A stretch of 64,000 nucleotides of DNA from Theobroma cacao (lineage: Eukaryota; Streptophyta; Magnoliopsida; Malvales; Malvaceae): positions 8,858,112 to 8,922,111 of the forward strand of contig NC_030851.1 in the NCBI RefSeq assembly GCF_000208745.1. Direction: 5' to 3'. A model generated the notes under the pieces. The model was given only the letters and a program-made list of their open reading frames with translations, was not told the origin of the DNA and ran no database searches. A program made the position numbers and the translations under genes. Every line of letters begins with the position of its first letter. Within the stretch, counting starts at the first letter, position 1. This document shows positions 1-12,694 of the stretch, piece after piece.

Positions 1-608
1 GTTCTAGGGTTTGCCAGTAGCTCTAGCAATCGTGTGATGTAATACTCGTCTGAAGTCTGAAAATGCCTAGTTTTGTGGTTACTATGAATATGGTTTGCTA
101 TACACATTCTGTTACAATAGCAAGCAATTGCCAGTCTGTCGAAAGATAACATTAATTATTCTATTAGGCCGTTGTCCAAAGATGGCTTTGGTCCAGTCCC
201 ACGCAAATGTTGGTAGTGCTGGCTCGCCTCAGTTAACATTAATTTCATTTTTGTTATCATTAATTGAAATCTGCTAAAACATGCAAGTTATGTGTTGAAT
301 TTTGAGAGACATTTTCATTATCATATTTATGATAGTTACTTCATTTTTCAAACACGTTATTACAATAATAAATTTGATTATATTAACATCAATGTCTAGA
401 ATTTACAATAAAAAACGAACTTAAAAAAAGTAATGAAATTTTTGACAAATTTTAATTTTGAGGGATTGACGAAAACCAATAGTAAATGTCAACTATTATT
501 CTTTTTGGTTGAAAGTTGACTCTCGGATTACTCAACTGATGCAGTGCTTAAACGCTCAAACTAAGACATTAAATCAGCATTAAATATATCTTAGTCAAAG
601 TAAAAATT
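1..608. other. AT-rich intergenic DNA
   Basis: No gene is supported here. Short open frames lack family resemblance and splice context. The sequence is AT-rich and non-repetitive at the scale readable by eye. Confidence 0.5.
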
Positions 609-1059
609 AGGCATAATACTTTAAAAAAACTTTTGAATTGTTCCAAAAAAATTTTAAAATTATTTTATTTTATTATTGCGTTCAATTAAGTCTCTCTATT
701 TTTATTTTAAATCAAGTAAGATCTTATGGTTAATGGATAATTAACTGGATTTAATTAAAATATCATTTATCATTTTTTTATGTCATGTGACATTGACTTA
801 AAAGGTGAAAATATCATATGATCATATCATCATGTTATATTAACATACCATGTCATCATTTAATATGACGTATCACATCAATCCAATATGATATAAAGTG
901 ATAAATGGTACTTTAACTAACAATATTTAGTCAACCATTAATCTTAAAAACCTATTTAACTTAAACATAAAAGTATAAGAGTTTAATTAGATATAATAAA
1001 AAAATAAAGACTTATTTAAATTTTTTTAATAATTTAATATTGTTTTAAGTATTATGCCT
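609..1059. repeat. Long inverted-repeat (MITE-like) element
   Basis: The left edge reads AGGCATAATACTTTAAAA and the right edge read on the minus strand gives AGGCATAATACTTAAAAC. The inverted similarity continues inward for more than 100 bp with gaps, including TTAATTAAGTCT-like and loosely matching ACCATTTATCACTTTA segments, leaving a short centre around 800-880. This fold-back form fits a non-autonomous DNA element. No open frame and no clean target duplication were found, so the superfamily is undecided. Confidence 0.5.
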
Positions 1060-1924
1060 AAAAGTATAAGAGTTTAATGCTCCTTTTCATTTTTCTAAAG
1101 TTGAAGTTTCCAATTTAATTGGAAAATATTTCTTTATCCAAATATCAAAGGGAAAAAAAGTTTAGTTTAATATAAGACTATAATTCTGAATTTTCCATAA
1201 GGTAACGACCTGTGGAAAATTTAATTAAGAATAAGAAAAAGATAAGATGGAGAACAACTAAGTATAATATAAAATAAATAAATTGGAAATTAATGGGGTA
1301 CCATTACCTCATTTACCTTATTACCACCAAAAGGAAGAAAGACAATACAAAGGAAGCAAAGAGTCGTGAGATGTCCCACATCGTCCTCCTCACGTCTCCT
1401 AAACGACTCAATCTCTTTCGCTTTCCTCTCTTTCCTCGCCCGACAAACGAGAAACATTCGGATGAACAAAGTTCCCAACAGAAAAGAAAAACGTAAATAA
1501 TAATAATAATAAAAAAAACCAAGAATTGGGTTCGTTTTCAAAGGCTTAATCGTCTTTTTCGTTTTTTTTGGTGTATTGGTTCTGCGAAAGTTGCATAGAT
1601 ATATTGCATCAAACACGTAACGCATGGTGTCCTTTTCTTTTTCTTGGTAATTAAGATTAAGAGACATTGAACATATTGTTGTGTTGTGTCATTGCAAAAT
1701 TGATTAATGCAATTGTGCAAAGCAAAAGTTTACAAGGTAAAAGTAAGTTTTTTGGGGTTGTGGCATTTTTCTTGAAGGCTAAGGAAAAAGGAAAAGATTG
1801 TTTTCTTTTTTGGGCGTTTCCTATTGCTTTCTGTTCTTTTCGAATTGAAAGTTTTTTTTTTTTTTTTGTATATTCGATGAAATGAGAAGAAAAACACGTG
1901 AATGGCGTAATGATTTGAGGAGCA
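1060..1924 (+). promoter_or_regulatory. Upstream region and probable 5' leader of the formin gene
   Basis: This lies directly upstream of the formin start codon. It holds a pyrimidine-rich stretch around 1386-1442, a T-run around 1853-1867, and no other gene. Pyrimidine-rich leaders are common in plant 5' UTRs. No convincing TATA box at a fixed distance could be chosen, so promoter position is inferred only from location. Confidence 0.35.
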
Positions 1925-4900
1925 ATGGAAATGAGAAGGGCTTGTTATGCCATTTTTGTCGTCATATTGCTTTGCGCTTTGGCCATGGGGAGCTCAGACG
2001 GTAAGAGGAGGATGCCTGAAACATTTCTTGCCGATCAAGGCTGGACAACAACATCCCTGAAGATAAATGAAGAAATGGTATGATGATTTTTCTATCACCT
2101 GCTCTAATTTCCTGAATTCTTGGAGCTGAAATGTTGTTAATGGTTATCATTAGTAGCAAAATGTGTTTTCATTTCTTTTACCAAGGCTTTGAATGAATGC
2201 ATTTGAAGATTCCAGTCTGAGTTGGTACTTTAGCGTATTTAGCATTCTGATGAAGGGAATTGAACAAATATGCTTTGAAAATAAGAAGAAAGAATAACTT
2301 TAAATCCTTGGCAATTCTGTTAAATTCTTGTTATGGGGAACAAATCAGTTTGACTTCTGAGGTGGTTCAGCCGTTGAAATAGTTATGCAGGCTTCTAAGC
2401 TATGTCAAAAGGTGTCCTTATTCTCTGATTTATAACATTAGTTATTTCCCTTTCTAGGGGTTTAGAGGCAGATTATAGCAAAGATTCACGTATGAAGAAG
2501 GTTTAGCCTGAGTATCTTTGATGCTTGATGCAAACAAATGCAAAATGAAAAGTTGATCTGAGGTACATGTGACAGCAATTACTAATCTACGAAGTTGTTT
2601 GAAGATGAAAAAACAAGATTTACTTGTTATAGTTTTCAATTTTGTTTGACATTGCAAGTTATGTATGTCAAATTCTTTCATATTGTATAGTTCCATGTTT
2701 AGTTTCTTTTGCCGTTGCCTCCTCTGCCTCTCCTTACCACTCCCAGCCTTGATGCTGGTAAAATATGGATATTTAAAATTTCCACCTTCTTCTAAATCTA
2801 GTCAAATTTGAGGTTCGGGATTGAAAATATGACCTGATAAAAGCTTGATGAAAATTTCTAATTGCAGGCAGAGGAGGCATGGATTCATTGCACGAAAGAG
2901 ATGGCAGAAAAAAGAGATGCTATTAAAGATTTTGACCTGTATATGCCACAAACAACCAATGACTTGATATCAGCATTGTTGGCGAAAGGAAACATAGAAA
3001 AAGCTATTGATATTTTGCCTCCTCAAGTGAGAGAAACACTTTTTGATTGCTTAAGTAAGAAAGGACTAATCTTTCATGCTTCCAATCCAGAGGTTACCTT
3101 TAAGCACTGGTTTCGAAAGTGTCTTGAGTTTATTTTTAAATTGCCACATGCCCCTAGAAGATATCTGGTTAGTGTATCAAATCAACACATAACCTCAGGC
3201 CCTTCTCCAGCTCTAGTTCCTAAGAGAACACCAGCACCAGCACCAATATCTGCAGCGGTACCTGCAGCATTTAGTTATGGTCCTGCACCAACACCATTTA
3301 GTTATGTGCCAGCACCATCCAATCAAGCTCATGCACGCTATCTAAGGTCACATCCGCCTGGTGGTGCTTTAGCTAATTCACTTCTCATATCAAACAAGAT
3401 TTTCACTTCTTCACCACCACCAGATCTCAAACATTCTCGTACTAACCCATCACTAGCAACACATAAAGATTTATCACCTGGTGCCCATGATAGGACTCAG
3501 CATTCACCAGAAGAAAAGGACGTCATGAAGGAAACTGTTATTGCTGTTATTGTGACTGCAGCCACAACATTTGCTCTTGTTGCATTGGTCTTCTTTTGTT
3601 GTCTGAAGGGAACTAGCCGAAAAAAAGATGAAAAGCCTCTTCTTTGCTTGAGTGATTACTTAAGTGATTTCTCTTGTGGTATGTGCTTGTTGTGTTTGTT
3701 TGTCATTGAGTTGTTATCATCTTCATTTTCTTGTTAATGTTTCCACAAGCATTTTAACTTTACGATCTTTCAGATTCTTCACAGAAGTCTATTAGTTTAG
3801 GCAGTTCCAGTGACAAAGAATATCGTACTAGCAGCCGAAAGAACCCTTCTTTGGCTGGTAGTTCGTCCATGAAGCAAGATAATCATGATGCCTCACTTGC
3901 AAAAGCACCACCATCAGAAGCAACTGAAGGTGCACCATTTCCTCCCCTGAAACCTCCTCCTGGGAGATCAGCTCCTCCACCTCCTGCAGCACCACCACCT
4001 CCCCCTGTTCGTCCTAATCCCCCACCTCCACCTAAAGTTGCTCGTCCTCCACCTATGCCACCAAAATCAAAACATTCACCCCTTGGACCACATCGTCGAG
4101 GACATAGTGCTTCTGGTAGTGGAGATGAGACTGATGGTGAATCTGGAGCTCCAAAAGCCAAGTTAAAACCATTTTTCTGGGACAAGGTTATGGCTAATTC
4201 CGATCAGACGATGGTTTGGCATGAGATCAGTGCTGGATCATTCCAGTAAGACAATAATTCAAACTTTTATCAATTTAGATTTTCTCACTAACAATGTTTT
4301 GTCAAAATTTTCTTTGATTCTAAATCGTGTTAGTAACCTTTACAGGTTCAATGAAGAGATGATGGAGAGTTTATTTGGTTATAATTATGGGACTAATAAA
4401 AAGAATGATCAAAAGAAAGATTCACTATCAGAACCTTCAATCCAGTACATTCAGATTATTGACACCAGAAAAGCACAAAATTTGTCTATTCTTCTACGCG
4501 CACTAAATGTCACAACAGAGGAAGTTGTTGATGCTCTTCGAGAAGGTTTCTCTCTATCTCTTAAAGAAATGCTGGCAGAAGTACTCAATCATGCTAGTAA
4601 CCAGAATTTACTTTTCTGGTTTGACAGACAATTAGAATGCACAAAATTTGATTGAAGAAAGAGAATTAATTGGTAAAATTGATAATTTCATCTTTGTTTC
4701 GATGCAAATATTTTCTACCACTCAATGATTCCAAACAACTCTTACCTGTTGATGTTTTACTTTTGGGGTGAATAGAATTTCTAATGCCAAATGTTTAAAT
4801 TTCCCTTGTAATTTAGATTTTAGACACATAAGGAAACTACTTCACTATTTAGAGAATAATTTGGTGTTGAATGTAATAGGAATTCAAGTAATTATTTGTG

Positions 4901-6776
4901 CTTATTGGGCTAATTTGGTAAGTTACTACTTTCTGTTGTTTTATTTGTTCATTGCTGCATAGAGTTTGAGTTATTAATCTTTTCTGACGGTTCATAACCC
5001 TGTTATTAGAGGAGAATAAGTGATGAAGGATTCTCTCAGATCAATTGTCTGGCTATTGAAGTCTCCTGGACTGTTGAATAAGATATAGTCCTAAATATTA
5101 GCTTCCAAATATTTTTCAATAATTTTAAGCTCGACTGAAATAGAATTGTTTTGGTTTTTCTAATATCTTACTGGCAAAAAAATCAAAGCAGTCACACACT
5201 TTCTCGTTACTTAAGTGAGAAAAGCATGTCAAAGACAGACAGTAATTGAGATGTTTGGTGCATATACATTGGTTGCAAAGGCAGAAAGATTTAAATTCTT
5301 ATTCATCTATGCTGGTGGGTGTTTCAGATACACCTTCTTCACTCTTAAATACATCTGACAGCTAACTCTTCAAAATTAAAATGACCCAGGTAACGAGCTT
5401 CCAGCAGAGCTCCTTCAAACATTGCAGAAGATGGCACCAACAACAGAAGAGGAACTAAAGCTTAGATTATTCACTGGAGATGTTTCTCAACTGGGTCCTC
5501 CAGAGAGGTTCCTTAAAATCTTGGTTGAAATACCTTTTGCCTTCAAACGAATTGAGTCATTGATTTTCATGAGTACTCTCCGTGAGGAAGTCACTGGCAT
5601 TAAAGAATCCTTTGCAACTCTTGAGGTGAGATACTAGATATAAGAATTGAATGCCAGAGAGGCCTTCAGGTTCCCCTAGAGGCTAGAAGGAAATGAAAAC
5701 AAGAGTATATCTCATAAGCTGTGTACTAACTTTTTGGTCGATGGAATCTTCTGATTCTCACTAATCAGGACCACAGAATCTAATGATGTTCTTAAAACAC
5801 ATGTCCTGGGAACTTATGTTCATGAATGTAGTTCCTACATCAAAGAATTTTTATTAAATAAAGATAAGAATTTTTATTGTCTTAATGGCAGGTAGCTTGC
5901 TCCAAGCTCAAAAGTAGCAGACTATTCCTAAAACTTCTAGAAGCAGTGCTTAAAACTGGAAATCGCATGAATGATGGTACCTACCGAGGTGGTGCACAGG
6001 CATTCAAGCTTGACACACTCTTGAAACTGTCTGATGTCAAAGGAACAGATGGTAAGACCACACTCCTCCACTTTGTAGTTCAGGAGATCATACGTTCTGA
6101 GGGCATAAGAGCTGTTCGTGCACAACTATCAAGCCGGAGCCTTTCGAGTTTCAATTCAGAGGACTTCGCTGAAGATCACAACCAAGACAAGGAGGAACAT
6201 TACCGCAGTCTTGGTCTTCAAGTGGTTTCAGGTGTAAGCAGTGAACTTGAAGATGTTAAGAAGGCTGCAGTAATTGATGCTGATGCCCTGACAGCTACCG
6301 TGTCAAAACTTAATCATTCTTTGACAAAAACTAGGGAGTTTTTGAATTCTGAGTTGAAGAGTACAGATGAGGACAGTGAATTTTTTCGTTCATTGTCTAG
6401 TTTTGTGGACCGTGCAGATGCCGATATTAGATGGCTTTCAGAGGAAGAAAAAAGGATAATGGACCTGGTCAAGAGCACAGCAGATTACTTTCATGGACAG
6501 GCAGGGAAAAATGAAGGCTTGCGTTTGTTTGCAATTGTGCGTGATTTCTTGATAATGTTAGATAAGGCATGTAAAGAAGTTAGGGACACAAGAGCAAAGC
6601 CACTCAGGAATTCCAGAAAAGAGTGTGCATCAGTGTCATCTTCTCTAGAGAACCAGCAGCCTTCTTCTTTGGAAAACCAGCAACCATCCTCAGATATTCG
6701 TAAACGACTATTTCCAGCAATTTCTGACCGGCGGATGGACAGTTCCAGTTCAGATGATGAAAGCTCCTCTCAATAG
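1925..6776 (+). CDS. Group I formin (FH5-like), six exons
   Basis: Actin nucleator anchored in a membrane. In-frame exons are 1925-2077, 2868-3678, 3774-4245, 4346-4545, 5390-5625 and 5892-6776, with GT-AG borders and phases 0,1,2,1,0, giving 918 residues, close to the length of Arabidopsis FH5. In order: a hydrophobic signal peptide (about residues 1-21), an extracellular part with a proline/alanine-rich stretch (about 150-190), one transmembrane helix (about 275-297, VIAVIVTAATTFALVALVFF), a cytoplasmic polyproline FH1 block (about 370-410), then FH2 from KLKPFFWDKV (about 451) with the GNRMNDG signature in exon 6. FH1 binds profilin-actin and FH2 nucleates and caps filaments in known formins. 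No stop, frameshift or missing core motif was seen. The start gives the signal peptide expected of group I plant formins. FH5 is the best family match, but paralogue identity would need a tree. Confidence 0.93.
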
Positions 6777-7047
6777 CTGTAAATTTAGAAAGGTATAAGA
6801 TATTTTCAATTGGACGCATATACTCCATTCCTTTTGTTTCCCTTACACTTGATTTTTGATATATTACCTTGCATGAACTTGTGTACAAGATAGTGATTCT
6901 AGATGAAGCTAATTTGGTTACCATAGATATCAAACTTTGGTGAAGGACTTCCAAGTTATGTCAGTCTGTTTTATGACAAGTGAAACATTCTAAGCAACGA
7001 GAGGGATTTCTTTTCCCCAACACCTCTCCGCACCCTGATTGTAACCA

Positions 7048-7053
7048 AATAAA
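7048..7053 (+). terminator. Candidate polyadenylation signal of the formin gene
   Basis: AATAAA lies about 270 bp past the formin stop, followed by an A-rich tract and a T-run. A 3' UTR of this size is ordinary for plants, but plant poly(A) signals are loose and other sites are possible. Confidence 0.35.
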
Positions 7054-7230
7054 GAAAAAAAAAAGAAACTGGTTTTTTTTGATCTTGGTACTTTCTATTG
7101 CTAAATTTGATCCATCACTATAGAACAACATGAAGCTTATATAGGAATTGATCATGAGATTTATGAACTATTGAGTGTTCTTATTCACTGCTGCATAGAG
7201 GTTTAATAACCATTCATATTTCATGGTTCT

Positions 7231-7571
7231 TTTGTTTTGATAAGCCACGAATTATTTCATTGATTCCATGATTCAATGGGGTTACATATATTTGCAACCT
7301 TACATAGGAAAAACAGAGTTTGACTGATATAAACCGGCCACCCTATACAACCACTGCCTGATACCTCCCTTACAAAATGAAAGCCCACCCTGTACAATTC
7401 CAATCTATACCAGAAACATTTCACCAAAAACATTTTCATATCCAAAAAGAGTTCTTAAGTCATCAACAGCTCATTTCACTATGATAAAGTATATCTCAGC
7501 AAAACCACACAAAACATTTACCATGACTCAGACTTTGTTCCGCAACCCAGAAACATGATTCCGGAAACATA
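7231..7571 (-). mobile_element. Short retroposed insertion with 13-bp target duplication
   Basis: The 341-bp segment is flanked by identical direct repeats ATTTCATGGTTCT at 7218-7230 and 7572-7584. Its left edge is TTGTTTTGATAAGCC, so on the minus strand it ends in GGCTTATCAAAACAA, like an A-rich retroposon tail. No protein domain was recognised inside. A 5'-truncated LINE or another reverse-transcribed RNA fits best. The interior read on the minus strand resembles the 3' end of an L1-type element, but that assignment is from pattern only. Confidence 0.7.
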
Positions 7572-7584
7572 ATTTCATGGTTCT

Positions 7585-8128
7585 AATTATTATCTCTGCT
7601 CTGTGTTGCTCATTCAGGTGGTTTAAAACAGTAGATATTAGTGGAAATATGATCCGATAGACATTGCAGAGGCGGGGCATCTCTCAAGTTGCATTTTAGG
7701 AACAGACTGCAAAGCTTCAAGTTTCATTATCTTGTAGGATACAATGATGAAAAATACAATAGCAAGGAGAATGGATAAGAGCCAAAGAGGGAAAGAACAT
7801 CAAGGAATCAGGATTTTCTGAAGAACAGATTCCATTTGTACAGTAAACTGTATCAATATCCATGCAAATACTTCAATATAGTTATTGCCTTTTTTTTAAG
7901 ATGAGAAACTGCATCTCTAATTTTTCATGAGTCCAATCCCAGTATTCCTTTTATGAGGGCTGAGTTGTTGGTGATTAGGTAGGGTAATATGTCTTGATAT
8001 TATGGAAATGCACCCGTCCTCTTGAGCACTCCATATGCTGGTAAGGACAAGATTCAACCGCAGTTGGGCGTACACTCCATTTCGGTCTTGTCGTTCAACC
8101 ATGGGATCTTCTCCATTACTACATAAGA
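7585..8128. other. Intergenic DNA without recognisable gene
   Basis: Unique-looking sequence of moderate AT content. No domain, splice pattern or repeat was recognised; the short minus-strand open frame at 7917-8102 has no support. Confidence 0.4.
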
Positions 8129-8144
8129 GTGTGTGTGTATATAT

Positions 8145-8183
<39 letters not shown>
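8129..8183. repeat. (GT)n/(TA)n microsatellite
   Basis: A short GT run passes into a nearly pure TA run of about 45 bp. It is a simple sequence repeat likely to be length-polymorphic. Confidence 0.95.
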
Positions 8184-9490
8184 TTCTTCATCCCTTTAAA
8201 TTTCTCTTTCTTTTTGGGTAAAATTAAAATATCCTTTTGAAATTTACCTTCCTATTGTCTGAAAAATACTCTCTTTGTTAATTACTTACTTCTCTATTTT
8301 AGTACAAAATAGCTCTTCTCCTTGAAAAAGTAATGGTGTTAATTACTAAAGTTAACTTTAAATGAAAAGACAAATATATGCTTTATTAATTACTTATTTC
8401 TTTTTTTATTATTTTTTTGCACAAGACTTTTTCAACTATAGAATTATGAAATTTAGTTAGTTGTGAGATTTAATTAGTTTTAAGATCATCTTTATTTGGT
8501 ATCAAATTAAATTTTAATTAATTTATATTCTAATTCAATTACATGTTACATATTTTTAATTTAATTATATATCAACTTTGAGATGAATGTATTAAATTAT
8601 TTTTACTTAAAATAAATTAATTACCATTAGTTTGATAAAAAAGTTTAGTGATAAAAAAATTGTTTATAAAAATACAAGGAAAAAAACAAAGGAAAGAAAC
8701 AATACGACGGTATTTTTAAATAAATATTAATTTGACTAATGGGCATTCTCACAGAAAATACTTTTTCAAAAGAGATCAAAGATTGTTTTCCAAAGTAATA
8801 GAATTGGCGTTGTCTGTTTTTTCCTTCAATTATTATTCTCATGAGAGTTGGAGATGAAGCATCAAATGGTCAAGTTGTTTTGTATTTTATTTTTATCTAA
8901 AAATTGTTTCTCTTTTGTGTGTGGAACTTGGGAGCTCTAGGTTTTCTTCTGTAAGAAGTTTTTGCATGATTATTATTTGGATAAATATTATTATTGTTTT
9001 TAAATATTTATTATTTTAATATTTTGAAATTTGCCTATTTGAGTTATCACGATTTCTAATTTGCTTTAAAAGGATATATGATGAAAAAAATAATGAACAT
9101 GTATTTTAAATTTTTATTGAAGGTAAGATTTTTCTGTAATGTGTGAATTTAGAAATTACTCTGAAGTCTAAAGTTGGTTCATTTTAAAAATTAGAGGTAG
9201 ACTGGTGCAAGTTTCACGAATCTCGCATTTAAAATTTTAAATAAGAGTTTTTTTAATTAATAAAAAATATTTTTCAAGTAATTTGAAACCAAAGTGTAAC
9301 AATCTCCTCTAATTTAACCATTTTTCCTTCAAAATTTTCAACTTACAAATTGTGATATCCAATGAAATGGACAAAATTTATTTTTTCATTTTAAAGGCAA
9401 TGGTTTAAGGTGCTTTAAGAAAAAGAAAAAGAAATTATTATTCTGCATGTAGCTATTTTTGAAAAAATGAAAGAAAGAAAGCTGACATTG
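8184..9490. other. AT-rich intergenic DNA
   Basis: More than 1.3 kb of A/T-rich sequence without coding frames, recognised motifs or obvious terminal repeats. Confidence 0.5.
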
Positions 9491-9497
9491 TTGGTTT

Positions 9498-10790
9498 TGT
9501 TGGAATGCTAGAGGAGGGGTGAATAGCATTAAAAATTTTAAAGATCAATCCTTTTCGAGTGATAGAACTTTTAACCAATTAGAGGGAGATGGATGTAAAA
9601 CTTGTGATAGCTAAAAAACACCAAGTAAGGAAGGGGAGAAAGAAGTGGACAATGCAATACTATTTATAGTGGTTTGATCCCTTTAACCTACATCTACTAC
9701 ATTGATCTCACAATCAAAGATTTTTAATCCAACTTTACTATACCAGTGGAATTAACAGCGTCCATTAAGTTTTTACAAGGTGAGCTTCTAAACCAAGCTC
9801 TATTCCTTTACAATAAGCTTTAGAGTGCTTCCCACACTCTAATTTTCCAAGAGAAAGAAGAAAAAGAAGTACAATTAGAACTCTTCAGAATTTCGAAAGA
9901 TTTACAATCAAGCTTAAACACCTATTTTTTTTAATTAGAATGAAAGGACAAGTGTTTTTAGTGAAGGATATTTGGCTTTTTGCTCAAAACGGCTCTCTTC
10001 TCATTCAATCACCTTTTTTCACTATTGGAGTTTCCTTTTATACTTAAGGAGTCAGATTTTTATGTGGGAGACAGTTTCTAGTCGTTGGGGACAACTCTGA
10101 TGCCATTCTAGCCGTTATTTTGTCCCATAGTGCTTAAATTCAAAAGAGTAAACAGAGTTTGGCTAACTGGTTACAAGCAGCTTTAATCAATTATAGCTTT
10201 TCTATCTTGCACTGTCTTGTTGCTAAGTACTCTACATCAATCAATTGTAGGAGACTTTAACCGATTAAGAGATCTCTATATTTAAGCTTATCTATTTCAA
10301 CTGACTTCTTCTAACTAGTTAACTCTCTCCTTAACTGATTGGAGCTTTACTTCCTTTAGCCTTAACCGATTAACATAAGTTTTAATTAATTAAAAATTAT
10401 TTGAATTTGCACTTCTTCATTCGGTTCCATTCAATGGTCATCTTCACTTTAAAGTTAAATTTTGACACTTTGAAGATTCTTCGAGTCTTGTGTTCTAACC
10501 GATTAACCTTATGCCTTAACCAATTAGTACATTTCTATTTTCCTTTATCCAACACCTTCTTAATCAATTAAGCCTAGTGCTAACTAATTAAGATTTTTCT
10601 GTTTCGCTTAAACTTGTAGCCCAACCATTCCATACATGATTAAAGCCTTTTGATAATCAATTGCAAAAGCCTTGTCTTCACTAACTCTTTCCATCTTTCT
10701 CACTTTAACTGATTAATCTATCTATTATATGATCTTACTTTTAATCATTCATTTCATTGAGGGAATTTATTTTATCTTGCACACTTAAAT
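9498..10790. repeat. LTR-like relic with recurring AACCGATTAA motif
   Basis: The left side reads TGTTGGAATGCTAGAGGAGG followed by GGTGAATAGC, a form I associate with long terminal repeats of certain plant retrotransposons. Inside, variants of TTAACCGATTAA recur (about 10258, 10370, 10494, 10514, 10560, 10580 and 10700), often in T/C-rich surroundings. A TATA-like TTTTATACTTAAGG lies near 10035. No coding region accompanies it, so this would be a solo or degraded LTR. The right boundary is approximate and no target duplication was found. Confidence 0.4.
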
Positions 10791-10888
10791 AATGAAGTTA
10801 TACATTAATGAATAAGGAATGTTAAAAAACATATGGAATCAACAAGCATATACTTTGTGGTTAGAAGTCAAAACCTTACTAATCAGAG

Positions 10889-10897
10889 TATATATAA
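10889..10897 (+). promoter_or_regulatory. TATA box candidate of the GeBP-like pseudogene
   Basis: TATATATAA lies about 90 bp upstream of the ATG at 10984, followed by a TTCTCTTCTC-type leader. Spacing suits a plant core promoter with a short 5' UTR. It now precedes a broken reading frame. Confidence 0.5.
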
Positions 10898-10983
10898 CCT
10901 TATAAACCTTCATCACCTTTTCTCTTCTCAATTGTTTACTTTTCTTTCTTTCTATCACTCTCTGAAAACTGAAAAGAATTACA

Positions 10984-12108
10984 ATGGCTGGCAAGCAGCC
11001 CATTGAAAACCTACGTCCTGCTTTTTCCTCTGAAAATGAAAATGATAATAATGAAGAAGAAGAATCCTCTTAAGAAAACAACTCTACTGAAGACAATGAT
11101 GAATCCAAAAATGACACCTTAAAAGATGAAAAAGACGAGGAGAAGAAGGTAGAGAAAACTTGTGAAAAAACAAAAGACTATTTTTGACAAAGATGGCTCA
11201 GACTCCAAGTCTGACTCAAACAAGTCCTTCCCATCTCTTAACATGTCCGACTTCACCATTAAGCCCATCCTTACATTGCCTTAGAAATCCACCCTGAAGT
11301 CCACTCCTAAGCCCAAGCTTATTGCCTCCATCGAATCAAGCTTAAAACGAAAGAAGCCACCTTTATCAGGATCTAACGGTGATGCTGGTAATGTGAAGAT
11401 ACTGAAGACCCCGCAGCTTTGGAGTGCTGCCGATGAGATCGCTCTTTTGAAAGGTATAATGGAGTACAAGTTAAAGAAAGGATCTAATCCCTATGAGGAT
11501 TCGAGCGAGTTTATGATTTCATCAAACAATCGATCCAAGCTAATGTGTCCAAGAATCAATTGATGGAGAAAATCAGGAGACTCAAGAAGCAGTATGAAAA
11601 CAATGTTGAAAAAAGGAAAAATGGGAATAATTCTTTTTTCTCAAAGCCCCATGATTATAAATCTTTCAAGTTGTCAAAAAAGATTTGGGGTAATGAAACT
11701 AATGAAAAGATTAATAAAAGTCAGACAAAAATGAAGACTTTGGGCAGTGAAGATTAAGGCAAGGTTGAAGTTAATGGTGTAATAACTTTGGGATTGCCTT
11801 GTTTTAAAAAAGATAAGGAAGTCAAGGTTGAGGTTTCTACTCAAGTTAGTTATGGTAGTGAAGAAGATAAGGTAGATTTTTGGAAGGATTATCCATGCTT
11901 GGAAGAGTCTTTTGAGCTGGAACAATGGGCGCATGTGGGGGTTTTCATGAAAAAGCTGACGGAGGAAATGGTTAGCGTGATTAAAAGAGAGAAGTTGAGG
12001 GACATGGAGAAGAAGTTCAAGAATCCAAGAATTATGGAATTGGAGTTGTTTTTGAATAGGGTTGTGTTGATTCAGGAACAGGCTCAAGCGGCATCCAAAT
12101 GTTCTTAA
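10984..12108 (+). pseudogene. GeBP/storekeeper-like (DUF573) transcription factor pseudogene
   Basis: A single-exon relic of a plant GeBP-family DNA-binding protein. The acidic N-terminal part is followed by LWSAADEIALLKGI (about 11410), matching the start of the DUF573 domain, and by NQLMEKIRRLKKQYENN (about 11551), its second half. A C-terminal segment with FELEQWAHVGVFMKK (about 11911) is also kept. Lesions are: TAA at 11071-11073, a stop and frame change near 11185, TAG at 11282-11284, a one-base frame change near 11511 inside the domain, and TAA at 11755-11757. Family members bind DNA in trichome and leaf-development regulation; this copy cannot encode a full protein. The lack of introns agrees with the family and does not prove retroposition. 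A TATA-like box is kept, so it may be a recently lost gene. Confidence 0.8.
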
Positions 12109-12686
12109 GGGGTTTGAGATTTAGGTATAGTTTTTCATTTTTGATTTAAAGTGATGAATTATGGGAATTTTTGTGGTAATTGTTTATGCTTTGTTTATAA
12201 TCTGTGATGTATGATTTTAATTATTTCTTCATGCAAACACTTGAAAACAAGTTGTATAGTTGACTTTAGGATATGGTTTAAGAGTTAATTTGTAGCTAAT
12301 TTTCTATTCTAAAAGCAGTGAGGTTTTGAATCATATTCAAAAGGTTATGTGTTAGCAATATCTTAGGGCAGATCATTATCAGGACAAGAATTCAACCTTT
12401 GTTGTATATTGAAAAGACATGCTTCAAACAAGGAACTTAAAATCAACATAGAGAAGTTATCTTTATAAATTATATCTGTTACAGAAGCATTGAAATAAAC
12501 ATGTGATTTAAAAATATGATAGAGAATAGACTTGTTTTAGAGGAGTTTAACCATAAATTTGGTCCATTGTTTTATAGGCATGTTTGGTACATGTTTAGAA
12601 GATCTTTAGAAATTGTTCTATCCCTAATAAGCCGTAGACTATTACTTCTTGCCTAGAATATGTGGCTTTCCTTATGAGTGAACTTA
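12109..12686. other. 3' flank of the GeBP-like relic; intergenic
   Basis: AT-rich sequence with no coding signal. Its last about 90 bp resemble 13615-13708, see the duplicated segment entry. Confidence 0.4.
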
Positions 12687-12694
12687 CTAGAGAC
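12687..12694. repeat. 8-bp target site duplication, left copy
   Basis: CTAGAGAC abuts the left terminal inverted repeat of the hAT element. The right copy is CCAAAGAC at 13509-13516. The uninserted paralogous site at 13709-13716 reads CCAGAGAC, one change from each copy. Confidence 0.75.

Noticed and set aside
1667..1885. Small open frame before the formin gene
   Set aside because: It is phenylalanine-rich from T-runs and lies in the probable leader; no family resemblance.
3883..4185. Minus-strand glycine-rich open frame
   Set aside because: It is the antisense shadow of the polyproline FH1 region of the formin gene.
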